Below are positions 42,932 to 53,200 of a stretch of 64,000 nt of DNA, piece after piece. The translations under genes were made by a program, and so were the position numbers. Under the pieces are notes generated by a model. It was not told the origin of the DNA and did no database searches. It saw only the letters and a list, made by a program, of their open reading frames with translations. Position 1 is the stretch's first letter. Each line of letters starts with the position of its first letter. Source of the stretch: an uncultured Bacteroidia bacterium (GTDB taxonomy: Bacteria > Bacteroidota > Bacteroidia > Bacteroidales > UBA932); assembly GCA_902789395.1 (NCBI GenBank), contig CADANY010000004.1, forward strand, positions 1 to 64,000, in the 5' to 3' direction.

Positions 42932-44289
42932 TGAAGAAGTTCCTTGTTTGCCTGTCGGCTTTCACCCTGGCGGTTTCCGCCCTGGCCCAGTTCCGGACGC
43001 CGGATTATTCGGATCTGTATGATTCCGAAACCGTCCGCGCCCTGAAGGAGCACGTGGCCTATATCGCCTCCGCCCAGATGGAGGGGCGTCTCGCCGGTTC
43101 GGAGGGAGAAGCCATGACGGCCGAATATATCGGTAAGACCCTGCAATCCTATGGACTTGAGCTCATTACCCCGGTTTCAGGGGAGTCATTCGGTCTCGTC
43201 GGCGAGGCCGGAGATACCCTGTATTCCCGTAATGTGGCCGCTTTTATCCAGGGGACGGACGGCGCCCTGAATGACCGGTATATCCTCATCGGCGCCCGCA
43301 TGGACAACCTCGGAATGGATACCTATACCGTCGACGGAGAGCCCCGGCGGCGGATCTATTATGGCGCCAATGGCAATGCGTCCGGTCTTGCCCTGTTCCT
43401 GGAATTGTCCCGGATGCTGAAAACGAACCGTCTGAATCTGAGACGCTCAGTCCTTCTGGTGGCTTTCGGAGCGTCTTCGCGGACCCTCGCCGGTTCCTGG
43501 TATTTCCTGAACCGATCCTTCTCCGATACGGACCGCATCGATGCCATGGTCAATCTCGATATGCTCGGAACCCCGAGTCACGGGTTTTACGCCTATACGA
43601 GCTCGAATGCCGATATGAACATGATCCTCTCCGCCCTGCAGGGAGAACTCCTTCCGGTGCTTCCCGAACTGACGACAACAGAGCCCTATCCTTCCGATCA
43701 CAGGGCCTTTTATGACCGGGAAATCCCTTCTGTCATGTTTACGACCGGACGCTATCCCGAGCATGGCACGGAAAAAGATACCCCTTCCATTCTGGATTAT
43801 TCCGGGATGGAAAAGGAATTGGAATATCTTTATGCCGCTTCGGTTGCGCTGACCGGTGCGCCCAGGCCGTCCTTCAGTCCTGACGCTGCGGCACGTTCGT
43901 CTGTCCCGGAAGATGCGGTCGCTTTCCATGATTGCGATTACAAACCGTCCTTCCTCGGCAGCCAGGACCCTTCCACCTTCATGCAAAAGTGGGTCTATGC
44001 CTATCTGAAATACCCGAAAGAGGCCCTCGAAGCGGGGAATCAAGGCCGTGTCGTCGTTGATTTCATCATTGACGAAGAGGGCAATGTGAAAGATGTCAAG
44101 GTCGCCCGCGGTGCCAGTCCCGCTTTGGACGAGGAAGCCGTCCGGGTCATCAGTGCCTCTCCGAAATGGAAGCCGGGCCGCGTCCGGGGTAAGAAGGTCC
44201 GTACGGCCATGACCCTGACCGTCGAATTCCGCCTGGAGAAAAAGAATAAGGGGGGCGGATTCGGCATCAATGGAAAAAGAATCAAATAA
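42928..44289 (+). CDS. Degenerate M28 peptidase-like protein fused to a TonB C-terminal domain
   Basis: 453-residue exported protein (signal peptide 1-20). Residues about 35-310 have the M28 aminopeptidase fold, with the order of motifs preserved. Against M28 zinc ligands and catalytic base, however, the positions read R124 (GARMDNLG, His expected), G149 (GANGNASG, Asp expected) and S183-S184 ([11 protein letters not shown], Glu-Glu expected); only D211 and H258 remain. It is therefore probably inactive as a peptidase. Residues about 352-436 form a TonB C-terminal domain ([20 protein letters not shown]), followed by a basic Gly-rich tail. Its role may be peptide or peptidoglycan binding. Coupled to the SPOR gene. 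Confidence 0.82.
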   Translation: MMKKFLVCLSAFTLAVSALAQFRTPDYSDLYDSETVRALKEHVAYIASAQMEGRLAGSEGEAMTAEYIGKTLQSYGLELITPVSGESFGLVGEAGDTLYSRNVAAFIQGTDGALNDRYILIGARMDNLGMDTYTVDGEPRRRIYYGANGNASGLALFLELSRMLKTNRLNLRRSVLLVAFGASSRTLAGSWYFLNRSFSDTDRIDAMVNLDMLGTPSHGFYAYTSSNADMNMILSALQGELLPVLPELTTTEPYPSDHRAFYDREIPSVMFTTGRYPEHGTEKDTPSILDYSGMEKELEYLYAASVALTGAPRPSFSPDAAARSSVPEDAVAFHDCDYKPSFLGSQDPSTFMQKWVYAYLKYPKEALEAGNQGRVVVDFIIDEEGNVKDVKVARGASPALDEEAVRVISASPKWKPGRVRGKKVRTAMTLTVEFRLEKKNKGGGFGINGKRIK

Positions 44290-44297
44290 AGTTACCT

Positions 44298-47057
44298 ATG
44301 GATTATAATTTCATCGAAATCGAAAAGAAATGGCAGGCTTACTGGGCGCAGCACAAGACATTCAAGGCTGAGCCGGACTCCTCCAAACCGAAATACTATG
44401 TACTCGATATGTTCCCGTACCCCTCCGGGGCGGGTCTCCACGTCGGCCATCCGCTGGGATATATTGCGAGTGACATTTTCTCCCGCTACAAGAGGCTGAA
44501 GGGCTTCAATGTCCTGCACCCGATGGGGTACGACGCCTTCGGCCTTCCGGCAGAGCAATACGCCATCCAGACCGGTCAGCATCCGGAAAAGACGACCCAT
44601 CAGAATGTCGCCCGCTATCGCCAGCAGCTCGACCGGATCGGTTTTTCCTATGATTGGGACCGGGAATTCCGTACCTGCGATCCGGAGTATTATAAGTGGA
44701 CCCAGTGGGCTTTCCTGCAGATGTTCGGCTCCTGGTATGACAATTCCCTGCAGAAGGCGCGTCCGATTGAAGACTTGGTGGCGGCATTCGAAAAGGGTGG
44801 ATCGGCAGCCGTTGATGCGGCGAACAATGACGCTCCGGTCTTTACGGCCGAAGAGTGGAAGGCCTTTTCAGAGAAAGAGAAATCCGATGTCCTGATGCAC
44901 TACCGGATTGCCTATCAGGGCGAGTCGACGGTCAACTGGTGCCCGGCACTCGGGACCGTTCTGGCCAATGACGAGGTCAAGGACGGGTATTCCGAGCGCG
45001 GCGGCCATCCGGTTTTCCAGAAAAAGATGGTCCAGTGGCAGCTTCGCGTTTCCGCCTATGCGGGGCGTCTGCTGGAAGGACTCGACCGGATAGACTGGAC
45101 GGATTCCCTGAAGGAGATGCAGAAAAACTGGATCGGAAAGTCCCAGGGTGCAGAAATGGTCTTCAAGGTCCGTAATGGGGAGCAGGAGTATGACATGACG
45201 ATCTTTACGACCCGTGCCGATACGGTCTATGGAGTCACCTTCATGGTCCTGGCGCCGGAGAGCGAGTGGGTCCCTAAACTGACCTCACCGGAGCAAAAAG
45301 AGGCGGTTGATGCCTATCTGGACCAGGTGAAGAAGAAAACCGAGCGCGAGCGGATTGCCGGAAAGGCCGTTACGGGCGTTTTTTCCGGATCCTATGCCGT
45401 GAATCCCCTGACGGGAGAGTCCGTCCCTGTCTGGATCGCCGAATATGTCCTGGCCGGTTATGGAACGGGTGCCATCATGGCGGTTCCGGCCCATGACAGC
45501 CGCGACTATGCTTTCGCCAGGAAGTTCAATCTTCCGATCATCCCCCTGATCGAAGGAGCCGACGTCAGCGAGGAAAGCTATGATGCGAAGGAGGGAATCA
45601 TGACGAACAGCGGTTTCCTCAACGGGATGGATGTCAAAGAGGCCATTCCGGCTGCCATCGATTATGTCGAGGCCCATGGAATCGGCCGTCGGAAAATCAA
45701 TTACCGGATCCGTGACGCGATCTTCTCCCGCCAGCGCTACTGGGGCGAACCGTTCCCGATCTACTACAAAGACGGGATTGCGACCCCTGTACCCGAGGAC
45801 AAACTTCCCCTTACCCTTCCGGAAATCGATGAATACAAACCCACCGAAACCGGAGAACCGCCGTTGGCCCGGGCGAAGGACTGGACCTATGAGGGATATC
45901 CGCTCGAAAAGAGCACCATGCCGGGATTCGCCGGCTCCAGCGCCTATTATCTGAGGTATATGGACCCCCGCAACGACAAGGCCCTTGTCAGCCGCGAAGC
46001 GGATGAGTACTGGCGGAGCGTCGACCTTTATATCGGCGGGACCGAGCATGCGACCGGTCACCTGATCTACTCCCGTTTCTGGAACAAGTTCCTCTATGAT
46101 CTCGGGTATGTCTGCGAGGATGAGCCGTTCCGGAAACTGATCAACCAGGGAATGATCCAGGGACGTTCGAACTTTGTCTACCGGATCGTCAATACCAACA
46201 CCTTCGTTTCTGCGGGCCTGAAAGACCGGTATGAAACGACCGAGATCCATGTCGATATCAACATCGTCCGCAACGACCGGCTCGATATCGAAGCTTTCAA
46301 GGCCTGGAGACCGGAATTCGCAACGGCGGAGTTCATTCTCGAAAATGGTGAGTATATCTGTGGATGGGCCGTCGAAAAGATGTCCAAGTCCATGTACAAC
46401 GTGGTCAATCCGGATCAGGTCTGCGACAACTACGGGGCGGACACCCTGCGTCTGTATGAGATGTTCCTCGGCCCTGTCGAACAGTCCAAACCGTGGGATA
46501 CCAAGGGTATAGACGGCGTCAACCGCTTCCTGCGTAAGGTCTGGCGCATGTTCTGGGACCGGGATACCTTCCTTGTCAATGACGAAGCGCCGACCCCTGA
46601 AGAGTTGAAATCCCTCCATAAATTGATCGCGAAAGAACAGGAAGATATCGAGCATTTCTCGTACAACACGACGGTAAGTGCCTTTATGATTGCCGTCAGT
46701 GAGTTGCAGGGCTGCTCCAAACGGGCGATTTTGGAACCGCTCCTGATCCTTCTTTCTCCCTTTGCCCCCCATATCGCGGAGGAACTCTGGCAGCAGCTCG
46801 GCCATGCCGAATCGATTACCTATGCTTCTTTCCCGGAATACAACCCGGCTTATACGGCCGAAGACAATGTGAAATACCCGGTATCCTTCAATGGAAAGAC
46901 CCGTTTCATGGTCGATCTTCCCAAGAGCATGGGCCCCGCAGAGGTTGAGGCGGCTGTCCGATCCCATGAAATGACGGCGAAGTATGTCGGCGACATGTCA
47001 ATCGCCAAGGTAATTGTCGTCCCGGGCCGTATCGTCAATGTCGTACTGAAAAAATAA
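44298..47057 (+). CDS. leuS: Leucyl-tRNA synthetase
   Basis: 919-residue class Ia synthetase. The HIGH signature is HVGH at 48-51 and the KMSKS loop is exact at 694-698. The CP1 editing domain (about 220-430) includes [21 protein letters not shown], with the Thr-rich and Asp residues that hydrolyse mischarged tRNA. The anticodon-binding and C-terminal domains are complete. It follows the M28/TonB gene by 8 bases and precedes the YitT genes by 4, so it is in one unit with envelope genes. Confidence 0.97.
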   Translation: MDYNFIEIEKKWQAYWAQHKTFKAEPDSSKPKYYVLDMFPYPSGAGLHVGHPLGYIASDIFSRYKRLKGFNVLHPMGYDAFGLPAEQYAIQTGQHPEKTTHQNVARYRQQLDRIGFSYDWDREFRTCDPEYYKWTQWAFLQMFGSWYDNSLQKARPIEDLVAAFEKGGSAAVDAANNDAPVFTAEEWKAFSEKEKSDVLMHYRIAYQGESTVNWCPALGTVLANDEVKDGYSERGGHPVFQKKMVQWQLRVSAYAGRLLEGLDRIDWTDSLKEMQKNWIGKSQGAEMVFKVRNGEQEYDMTIFTTRADTVYGVTFMVLAPESEWVPKLTSPEQKEAVDAYLDQVKKKTERERIAGKAVTGVFSGSYAVNPLTGESVPVWIAEYVLAGYGTGAIMAVPAHDSRDYAFARKFNLPIIPLIEGADVSEESYDAKEGIMTNSGFLNGMDVKEAIPAAIDYVEAHGIGRRKINYRIRDAIFSRQRYWGEPFPIYYKDGIATPVPEDKLPLTLPEIDEYKPTETGEPPLARAKDWTYEGYPLEKSTMPGFAGSSAYYLRYMDPRNDKALVSREADEYWRSVDLYIGGTEHATGHLIYSRFWNKFLYDLGYVCEDEPFRKLINQGMIQGRSNFVYRIVNTNTFVSAGLKDRYETTEIHVDINIVRNDRLDIEAFKAWRPEFATAEFILENGEYICGWAVEKMSKSMYNVVNPDQVCDNYGADTLRLYEMFLGPVEQSKPWDTKGIDGVNRFLRKVWRMFWDRDTFLVNDEAPTPEELKSLHKLIAKEQEDIEHFSYNTTVSAFMIAVSELQGCSKRAILEPLLILLSPFAPHIAEELWQQLGHAESITYASFPEYNPAYTAEDNVKYPVSFNGKTRFMVDLPKSMGPAEVEAAVRSHEMTAKYVGDMSIAKVIVVPGRIVNVVLKK

Positions 47058-47061
47058 GGAC

Positions 47062-48000
47062 ATGAAGGAGAAGACAAGGAAAATCCTGTTTCTTATCTGG
47101 GAGTATCTGGTCATTTCGATCGGATGTGCCATCTTTGTAATGGGCTGGACCTCGTTCATGCTTCCGAACGGGATCATCGACGGAGGACTGACAGGCGTCT
47201 GTGCCGTTCTTTCCATGGCAACCGGCATCCCGGTCGACGTCTATTATATCAGCCTTCAGGCGGTCCTGATCATTCTCGCCGTCTGGATCATGGGAACGAG
47301 TTTCGGAGCGAAGACCCTCTATGCAATCCTTCTGACGACCGTCCTTTTCCGGGTATTGGGGAGCGAGTCCTTCCATTTCCTGCAGGCCGTTCCGGGAGAA
47401 TTCCTGTACGTTGACCAGCGGATCCTGATCGCGATGATCGGCGGTCTGATGGAGGCGATCGGCATCGGATTGATTTTCCAGCGGGGCGGCAGCACGGGCG
47501 GAACCGATATTTTCGTACTGCTGGTCAATAAGTTCTGGCCGATCTCGCCGGGGCGGGTCTATATCTATATCGACCTTGTCGTCATCGCGTCCATCCTGCT
47601 GATCCCGGGTCATACGTTCTCGGATGTTATCCTCGGATATGTGACCATGTTCACCTTCTCATTCGGTCTCGATTTCTTCCTGATGGGCCGGAAGTCATCG
47701 GTTCAGCTGCTGATTTTCTCGTCCAGACATGCCGAAATCGCTGATTATATCAATCAGCGGATGGACCGGGGTGTCACCGTTCTGAAAGCTGTCGGCTGGT
47801 ATTCCAAGGAGGAGAAAGACGTCCTCCTCGTACTCGTGCGCAAGTTCCAGCTCGGCGAGGTTACCAAGGCCGTCAAGGCGATCGATCCGAAAGCTTTCGT
47901 CTCCGTCGTGACGGCCAATGACGTCTACGGAGAGGGATTTGATGAAATCAAGGCAGGAATTGAGAGTGCCAGAAAGAAAAAGATTGAAACGAAATCATAA
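47062..48000 (+). CDS. YitT-family membrane protein (first of two)
   Basis: 312-residue protein with five or six membrane helices in the first 210 residues and a soluble C-terminal DUF2179-type domain (about 215-300, with DYINQRMDRGVTVLKAVGWYS and VSVVTANDVYGEGFD). The repeat-like NGIIDGGLTGV and GGSTGGTDIF motifs are the family signature. YitT proteins are of unknown function; the C-terminal domain resembles small-ligand-binding modules. A closely related gene follows after 5 bases. Confidence 0.85.
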   Translation: MKEKTRKILFLIWEYLVISIGCAIFVMGWTSFMLPNGIIDGGLTGVCAVLSMATGIPVDVYYISLQAVLIILAVWIMGTSFGAKTLYAILLTTVLFRVLGSESFHFLQAVPGEFLYVDQRILIAMIGGLMEAIGIGLIFQRGGSTGGTDIFVLLVNKFWPISPGRVYIYIDLVVIASILLIPGHTFSDVILGYVTMFTFSFGLDFFLMGRKSSVQLLIFSSRHAEIADYINQRMDRGVTVLKAVGWYSKEEKDVLLVLVRKFQLGEVTKAVKAIDPKAFVSVVTANDVYGEGFDEIKAGIESARKKKIETKS

Positions 48001-48005
48001 TATAT

Positions 48006-49016
48006 ATGCCAAAGCATAAGAAAAGCTCGTGGACCCTTGTCAAAGAATGGCTGCTGGTCTCTCTCGGAATCCTGATTTATGTAGCCGGCTGGTCCATCTT
48101 CCTCATTCCGAATAACCTTGTCGGCGGGGGAGTCTCCGGTATCAGTTCCATCATCCAGTACGCAACGGCGGGCAAGATCCAGATGGGATATACTTATTTT
48201 GTACTCAATGCAATCCTGCTGGTTGCCGCCGTTGTCATCATCGGGATGGGATTCGGTGCCAAAACCATCTTCGCCATCGTCCTCGCCTCCATCGGACTCC
48301 GCGTCCTGCCGGAACTCATCCCGTCTGAAATCATTCAGGCGCTGGCCCTCCAAAACGGGAAGCTGATGTCGACGATCATGGGCGGCATCATGGCCGGCAT
48401 CGGCATCGGCATGTCGATTTCCAACGGAGGCAGTACGGGCGGAACGGATATCATCGCCATTATCTATACCCGTTACCGCAACGTTTCCCCGGGAAAAGTG
48501 ATCCTGTTTCTGGATTTTATCATTATCCTCTCCTCTCTCTTCGTCCCCTCGGTGGTCCAGAATTACGATCCCGAGACAGGTAAGGTCCTCCTCGGACCCG
48601 ACGGAGAGCCGCTCACGCACCTGATGCCCTGGGCGGAAAAGGTGACGACAGTCGTGTACGGCCTGATTCTCGTAACGGTCAATAGCCAGGTTATCGATAT
48701 GTACCTTTCCGGATCCCAGCAGAGCGTGCAGCTTTTCATCCTCTCCAAGCATTCCGACAAGATCGCTGAAATGATCACCCATGAGCTCCATCGGGGCGTG
48801 ACCGTGCTGGACGGAAAAGGATGGTACAGCCAGAAGAAAACGGAGGTCCTGATGGTACTGACCCGGAAGACCGATCTCAACCTTCTCCTTCGTCATATCA
48901 AGTCTATTGACAAGGAGGCCTTCCTGTCCGTTTCCTCCGTCTCCGGGGTCTATGGAAAGGGATTCGACCGGATCAAGGGTAATGTTCCGGCGGAAAATAA
49001 CAGCGAAAAAGCATAA
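48006..49016 (+). CDS. YitT-family membrane protein (second of two)
   Basis: 336-residue relative of the preceding protein with the same plan and signatures (NNLVGGGVSGISS, GGSTGGTDIIAI, RGVTVLDGKGWYSQ, VSSVSGVYGKGFD). It carries an extra loop of about 25 residues near 180-205 (DPETGKVLLGPDGEP). The two genes look like an old tandem duplication and may form a heterodimer. It is the last gene of the SPOR-M28/TonB-leuS-yitT-yitT unit, ended by a strong terminator. Confidence 0.85.
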   Translation: MPKHKKSSWTLVKEWLLVSLGILIYVAGWSIFLIPNNLVGGGVSGISSIIQYATAGKIQMGYTYFVLNAILLVAAVVIIGMGFGAKTIFAIVLASIGLRVLPELIPSEIIQALALQNGKLMSTIMGGIMAGIGIGMSISNGGSTGGTDIIAIIYTRYRNVSPGKVILFLDFIIILSSLFVPSVVQNYDPETGKVLLGPDGEPLTHLMPWAEKVTTVVYGLILVTVNSQVIDMYLSGSQQSVQLFILSKHSDKIAEMITHELHRGVTVLDGKGWYSQKKTEVLMVLTRKTDLNLLLRHIKSIDKEAFLSVSSVSGVYGKGFDRIKGNVPAENNSEKA

Positions 49017-49039
49017 TAAAAGCGAAAATTTCATTTTTG

Positions 49040-49073
49040 GACTTCTAAAACCAATTTTTAGAAGTCTTTTTTT
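49040..49073 (+). terminator. Intrinsic terminator after the second YitT gene
   Basis: 11-base perfect stem GACTTCTAAAA/TTTTAGAAGTC (49040-49050 and 49056-49066) around CCAAT, followed by seven T. Confidence 0.88.
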
Positions 49074-49074
49074 G

Positions 49075-49082
49075 TATTTTCG
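49075..49082 (+). promoter_or_regulatory. Near-consensus promoter of the AraC-type regulator
   Basis: TATTTTCG, one mismatch from TAnnTTTG, 28 bases before the ATG at 49111 and just after the terminator. Confidence 0.45.
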
Positions 49083-49110
49083 CAGAACTATAAAACTAAA
49101 CATTAAAACC

Positions 49111-50070
49111 ATGAAACCTTTTATGACCCCGAGAAGGCCGGGCGTTGTTTCCTCTCTCCTTCTCACCAGCATTCTTCCTCTTTCCCAACTTGTTTTCCGG
49201 ATGGTCCGGGGCGATTCCCTTTCCGGCACGGACGTTTCCCTGCCGCTATGTGCCTCCCTGCTTGTCCTGCTTTTGATTCCTGTCCCGTATAACCGTCGTT
49301 ATCACCTCCGTTTTCTCGAGCCCGCCATCCTGTCTGTCGGACTCCTGCCCCTTTTCGGGTGTCCGGCGGAGGCGACGGTGATGGCTCTACTGCTCCTTTC
49401 ACTGGCGGCGCGGCATGTCCTTTCCAGAAGAAAGACTTCTTCCCTGCATGCCAGCCTTCAGTCTTTCCGCTACCGGGACAGCGTCTGTGACCGTTATTCC
49501 GACTCGCTCCTGATCGTCTGGGCCGGTGTTCTCGCCCTGTCGCTCTGCGGTCCCGTCCCGGCCATCCTTTCTTCCGCACTCGGAGTGATTCTTGGGACCG
49601 GGCTTATTTACCGGATCTGCTGCGGTAATCCGTTGGCGACCCTCCCTTCTTTCGATGTGAAACTGAAAACGGCTGTCCGGAATGCCGAAGAATCGGCCCT
49701 CTCTCCTGAGAACATGGAATCCGAACGGGTACTCTACGACCGCTGCTGCCGCTATATGAACGAGAAGAAGCCCTATCTAGTCGAGTCCTTTTCCATCGGC
49801 GATCTGGCTAATGCCGTCTATACCAATAAATCCTATTTGTCACGGACAATCAACCGGCTGGCCGGAAAAAACTTCAGATCTTTCCTGAACGAGTACCGGA
49901 TTTCCTACTCGAAAGAATTGTTTATGCGAAATATGAGTTTGAAAGTCAATGACTTGGCCGAACTTTCCGGCTTCCATACAATTACGACCTATACGATGGC
50001 CTTCAAGTCGATCATGGACGAGTCACCCAGCACCTGGTGTCGGAAGATGCGGATCGAGTCGCTAAAATAA
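49111..50070 (+). CDS. Membrane-embedded AraC-family transcriptional regulator
   Basis: 319-residue protein with five or six hydrophobic helices in the first 170 residues. A short linker leads to a C-terminal AraC/XylS DNA-binding domain (about 215-315). The first helix-turn-helix is in FSIGDLANAVYTNKSYLSRTINRLAG, here described by its ends, and the second is around VNDLAELSGFHTITTYTMAFKSIMD. It ends in the usual PSTW..RKMRIESL. The start at 49111 was chosen because upstream in-frame codons overlap the yitT gene and terminator. It lies just upstream of susC on the same strand and is the obvious candidate regulator of that locus. Confidence 0.85.
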   Translation: MKPFMTPRRPGVVSSLLLTSILPLSQLVFRMVRGDSLSGTDVSLPLCASLLVLLLIPVPYNRRYHLRFLEPAILSVGLLPLFGCPAEATVMALLLLSLAARHVLSRRKTSSLHASLQSFRYRDSVCDRYSDSLLIVWAGVLALSLCGPVPAILSSALGVILGTGLIYRICCGNPLATLPSFDVKLKTAVRNAEESALSPENMESERVLYDRCCRYMNEKKPYLVESFSIGDLANAVYTNKSYLSRTINRLAGKNFRSFLNEYRISYSKELFMRNMSLKVNDLAELSGFHTITTYTMAFKSIMDESPSTWCRKMRIESLK

Positions 50071-50133
50071 AACAAACTGGCATGATGAGTTTTTAAAAAT
50101 TTTATATTAATGAAATCATCGCAGAAAAATTGT

Positions 50134-50141
50134 TATATTTG
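50134..50141 (+). promoter_or_regulatory. Promoter -7 element of the susC-susD locus
   Basis: TATATTTG, exact match to TAnnTTTG. It is followed by an AT-rich leader of about 150 bases (50142-50298) in which I see no strong hairpin or ORF. Confidence 0.7.
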
Positions 50142-50298
50142 CAGATAATTATAAGTAAAACCAAAATAGTAAATAAAAATATTTAAAAACAATTATTTAA
50201 TCCAACCTTAAAACATTCATTGATTTTGTTTCTGTCCTGACCTGCAAGCTAAGTTTAATTAAGAGCATTTAAAACTCTCTAACACAACTAGGGACATT

Positions 50299-53200
50299 AT
50301 GAAATCAAAAATGTTGCATTGCGTTGTAACACTGCTGGCGCTTTTTGTGTCGGTAGGTGCTTTTGCGCAGAATATGACTGTTTCCGGTGTTGTATTGGAT
50401 GCGTCGAACAATGAGCCTGTCGTCGGAGCCGCCCTTATGGTGAAGAATACGACAAGAGGAACCTCTTCGAATGCAGACGGATCCTATACGCTCCGAGCCG
50501 CCAAAGGTGATGTGATCGTGTGCCAGTTCTTCGGGTACAAGACGCAGGAAGTCACCGTCGGTGAGAGTACGAAGATCGACTTCTACCTCCAGGATGATAC
50601 CCAGACCCTCGAGCAGTCTGTCGTCGTCGGTTACGGTACCCTGAAGAAGACGCAGCTCGTCGGCTCTGTAGAAAACCTTGACGGTGAGCAGATTGCAGAC
50701 CGTCCTAACCTGAATATCGCTCGTTCCCTCCAGGGACAGGTCGCCGGTCTGAACATCATCCAGAACGATGGTAAGGCAAGCCATACGGGTAATGTCTATG
50801 TCCGTACGAATGCCCATACGTATGTCCAGCGTGCTTCCATGACCAGTGGCTCCGGTGGATCTTATTCCATCGGCTCCGGTGACGGTGGCGCACTCGTCCT
50901 GATCGACGGTGTCGAAGGTTCTCTCTCTACGGTCAACCCGAACGATGTCGAGACGGTTGCCGTTCTGAAGGATGCTTCTTCCGCTTCCATCTATGGTGCC
51001 AAGGCATACAACGGCGTTATCCTCGTTACGACGAAGGAAGCCAAGGGCGAGGACCGTTTCACGGTTACCTACAACGGTGCCTTCTCCTATAACGACCGTT
51101 CCATCAAGTGGGAAGACCACCTCGTTACCGACGGTCTCCAGTGGACCGAAGCCTTCTACGATTTCTTCGCCGGTGATTCTGTCACCCCGACCTCTGCCGG
51201 TAAGATTCCTTCCACGGCCAATACGCTCTCCATCGGTGCCGACTACCTGACCCGTCTGCGCCAGCGCCGTGAGGAAGGGAATATGGAAGACTTTGCCATG
51301 AGCAGCTCCGGCGTTTATGAGTATTACGGAAACACCAACTGGCTCTCCCTCTTCTACAAGCGCCACACGACTTCCCAGACCCACGATATCAGCGTCCGCG
51401 GTTCTTCCAAGAAGCTGACCTATTCCCTGACCGGCCGTTTCTATACACAGGATGGCCTCTACAAGATCGGTGATGATATCTATGATCAGTTCAACCTCCG
51501 TTCCAAGGCCAACTTGAAAGTGACGAACTGGCTCTCTATTGATAACAATACGTCCCTGTTCCGTACGAACCAGCAGCAGTCCATGTTTACGACCGGCTCC
51601 ATCCTTGGTAAGCAGATCGACCAGCACGGACAGCCTATCGCAATCCCTCTCAACCCGAACGGAACCTATACCCTGAATGCTGTCAAGACCGCATATGCTT
51701 CCTTCCTCGAAGGAAATACCGGTCAGGCTGACGGAAAACTGACCCTCGTCAATACGACGGGTATCAATCTTACCTTCATCAAAGACGTCCTCAAATTCCG
51801 CGGCGACTTCTCTTACAAGGCGATCCGCAACTGGCGGGAACGCTACCGTTCTCCGTTGACGTTCTACACCTCGGATACGGCTTTTGTCGAATATGTCCCT
51901 CAGGCTTCTTCCTATAAGTCCCGCTGGACATACGATACCAACTACATCACGGCCAATGCCTATCTGACTTTCACCCCGAAACTCGGTGAGAATCATGACC
52001 TGAACGTCGTTGCCGGTTGGAACCTCGAAAACTATAACTACGATCGTTTCTATATCCAGAGGAAGGGCATGCTGGTTCCCGAGAAGTGGATGTCCTATGA
52101 GCTTTACGACGGAGCTGACATGCTGCTGGAGCAGAACCGCAACTCTTATGGTACCGTCGGTTTCTTCGGCCGTGCCAACTATACCCTCCTGAAGAGATAT
52201 ATCATTGAGGGTGCGGTCCGTTATGACGGATCCTCCAAGTTCCCGGCCGTTTCCCGCTGGGGTCTCTTCCCGTCCGTTTCCGTAGGTTGGAGACTCTCCG
52301 AGGAGCCTTGGATGAAATGGTCCAAGAGCTGGCTTGACAATTTCAAGATCCGTGCGAATGCCGGTTCCCTCGGCAACGGTGCAATCGGAGCTTACGCTTT
52401 CCTCCAGACGATGGGTGTCGACAAGACCGATGTCTATTTCGACGGTGCGCGCGTCAACTATACTTCCATTCCTTCTCCGATTCCGGCCAGCCTGACCTGG
52501 GAGACGGTTACTACCTATGACGTGGGTTTGGATGCTGACTTCCTCAAGAGCCGTCTCTCTTTCTCCGGTGATATCTATCTGAAAGATACCCACGATGTTA
52601 TCACGACCGGTCCGGAGCTTCCGGATGTCTTCGGTGCAAGCGCTCCGAGAGGCAACTATGCTCGTTTCAAGGATAAGGGTTGGGAACTTACCGTTTCCTG
52701 GAGAGATGCCTTCAAACTCGGAAACAAAGACTTCACCTATAGTATCAAGGGAAGCGTCTGGGATACCCGCACCTGGGTAACCGATTATACCACGGTCGGC
52801 GATATCAATGTCCTCTCGCTTTATCCTGGCAAGGAACTCGGTGAAATGTGGGGATTCCGTACCGACGGTCTTTTCCGCGACAACGTCGAAGCCAACAACT
52901 GGGCTACCGATACGTTCCATAAGAACGGTTCCAACTTCCGCGAGTATGCGGGTGACCTCAAGTTCATCGATATGGACGGCGACGGCGACATCAACTACGG
53001 AAAGGGTACGCTCTCCGATTACGGCGACCTCGACCGAATCGGCAATGTCGTTCCCCGTTATCAGTTCGGTCTCAATCTTGACTTCGGCTGGAACGGTTTC
53101 GGACTCAGCATGTTCTTCCAGGGTGTCGGCCACCGCGACTGGTATCCGGATACGGAGACCGCATTCTTCTGGGGACCTTACAACCGTCCTTATTCCCCGT

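Noticed and set aside
45285-46967. Open frame of about 560 codons opposite leuS
   Set aside because: Shadow of leuS with low-complexity composition.
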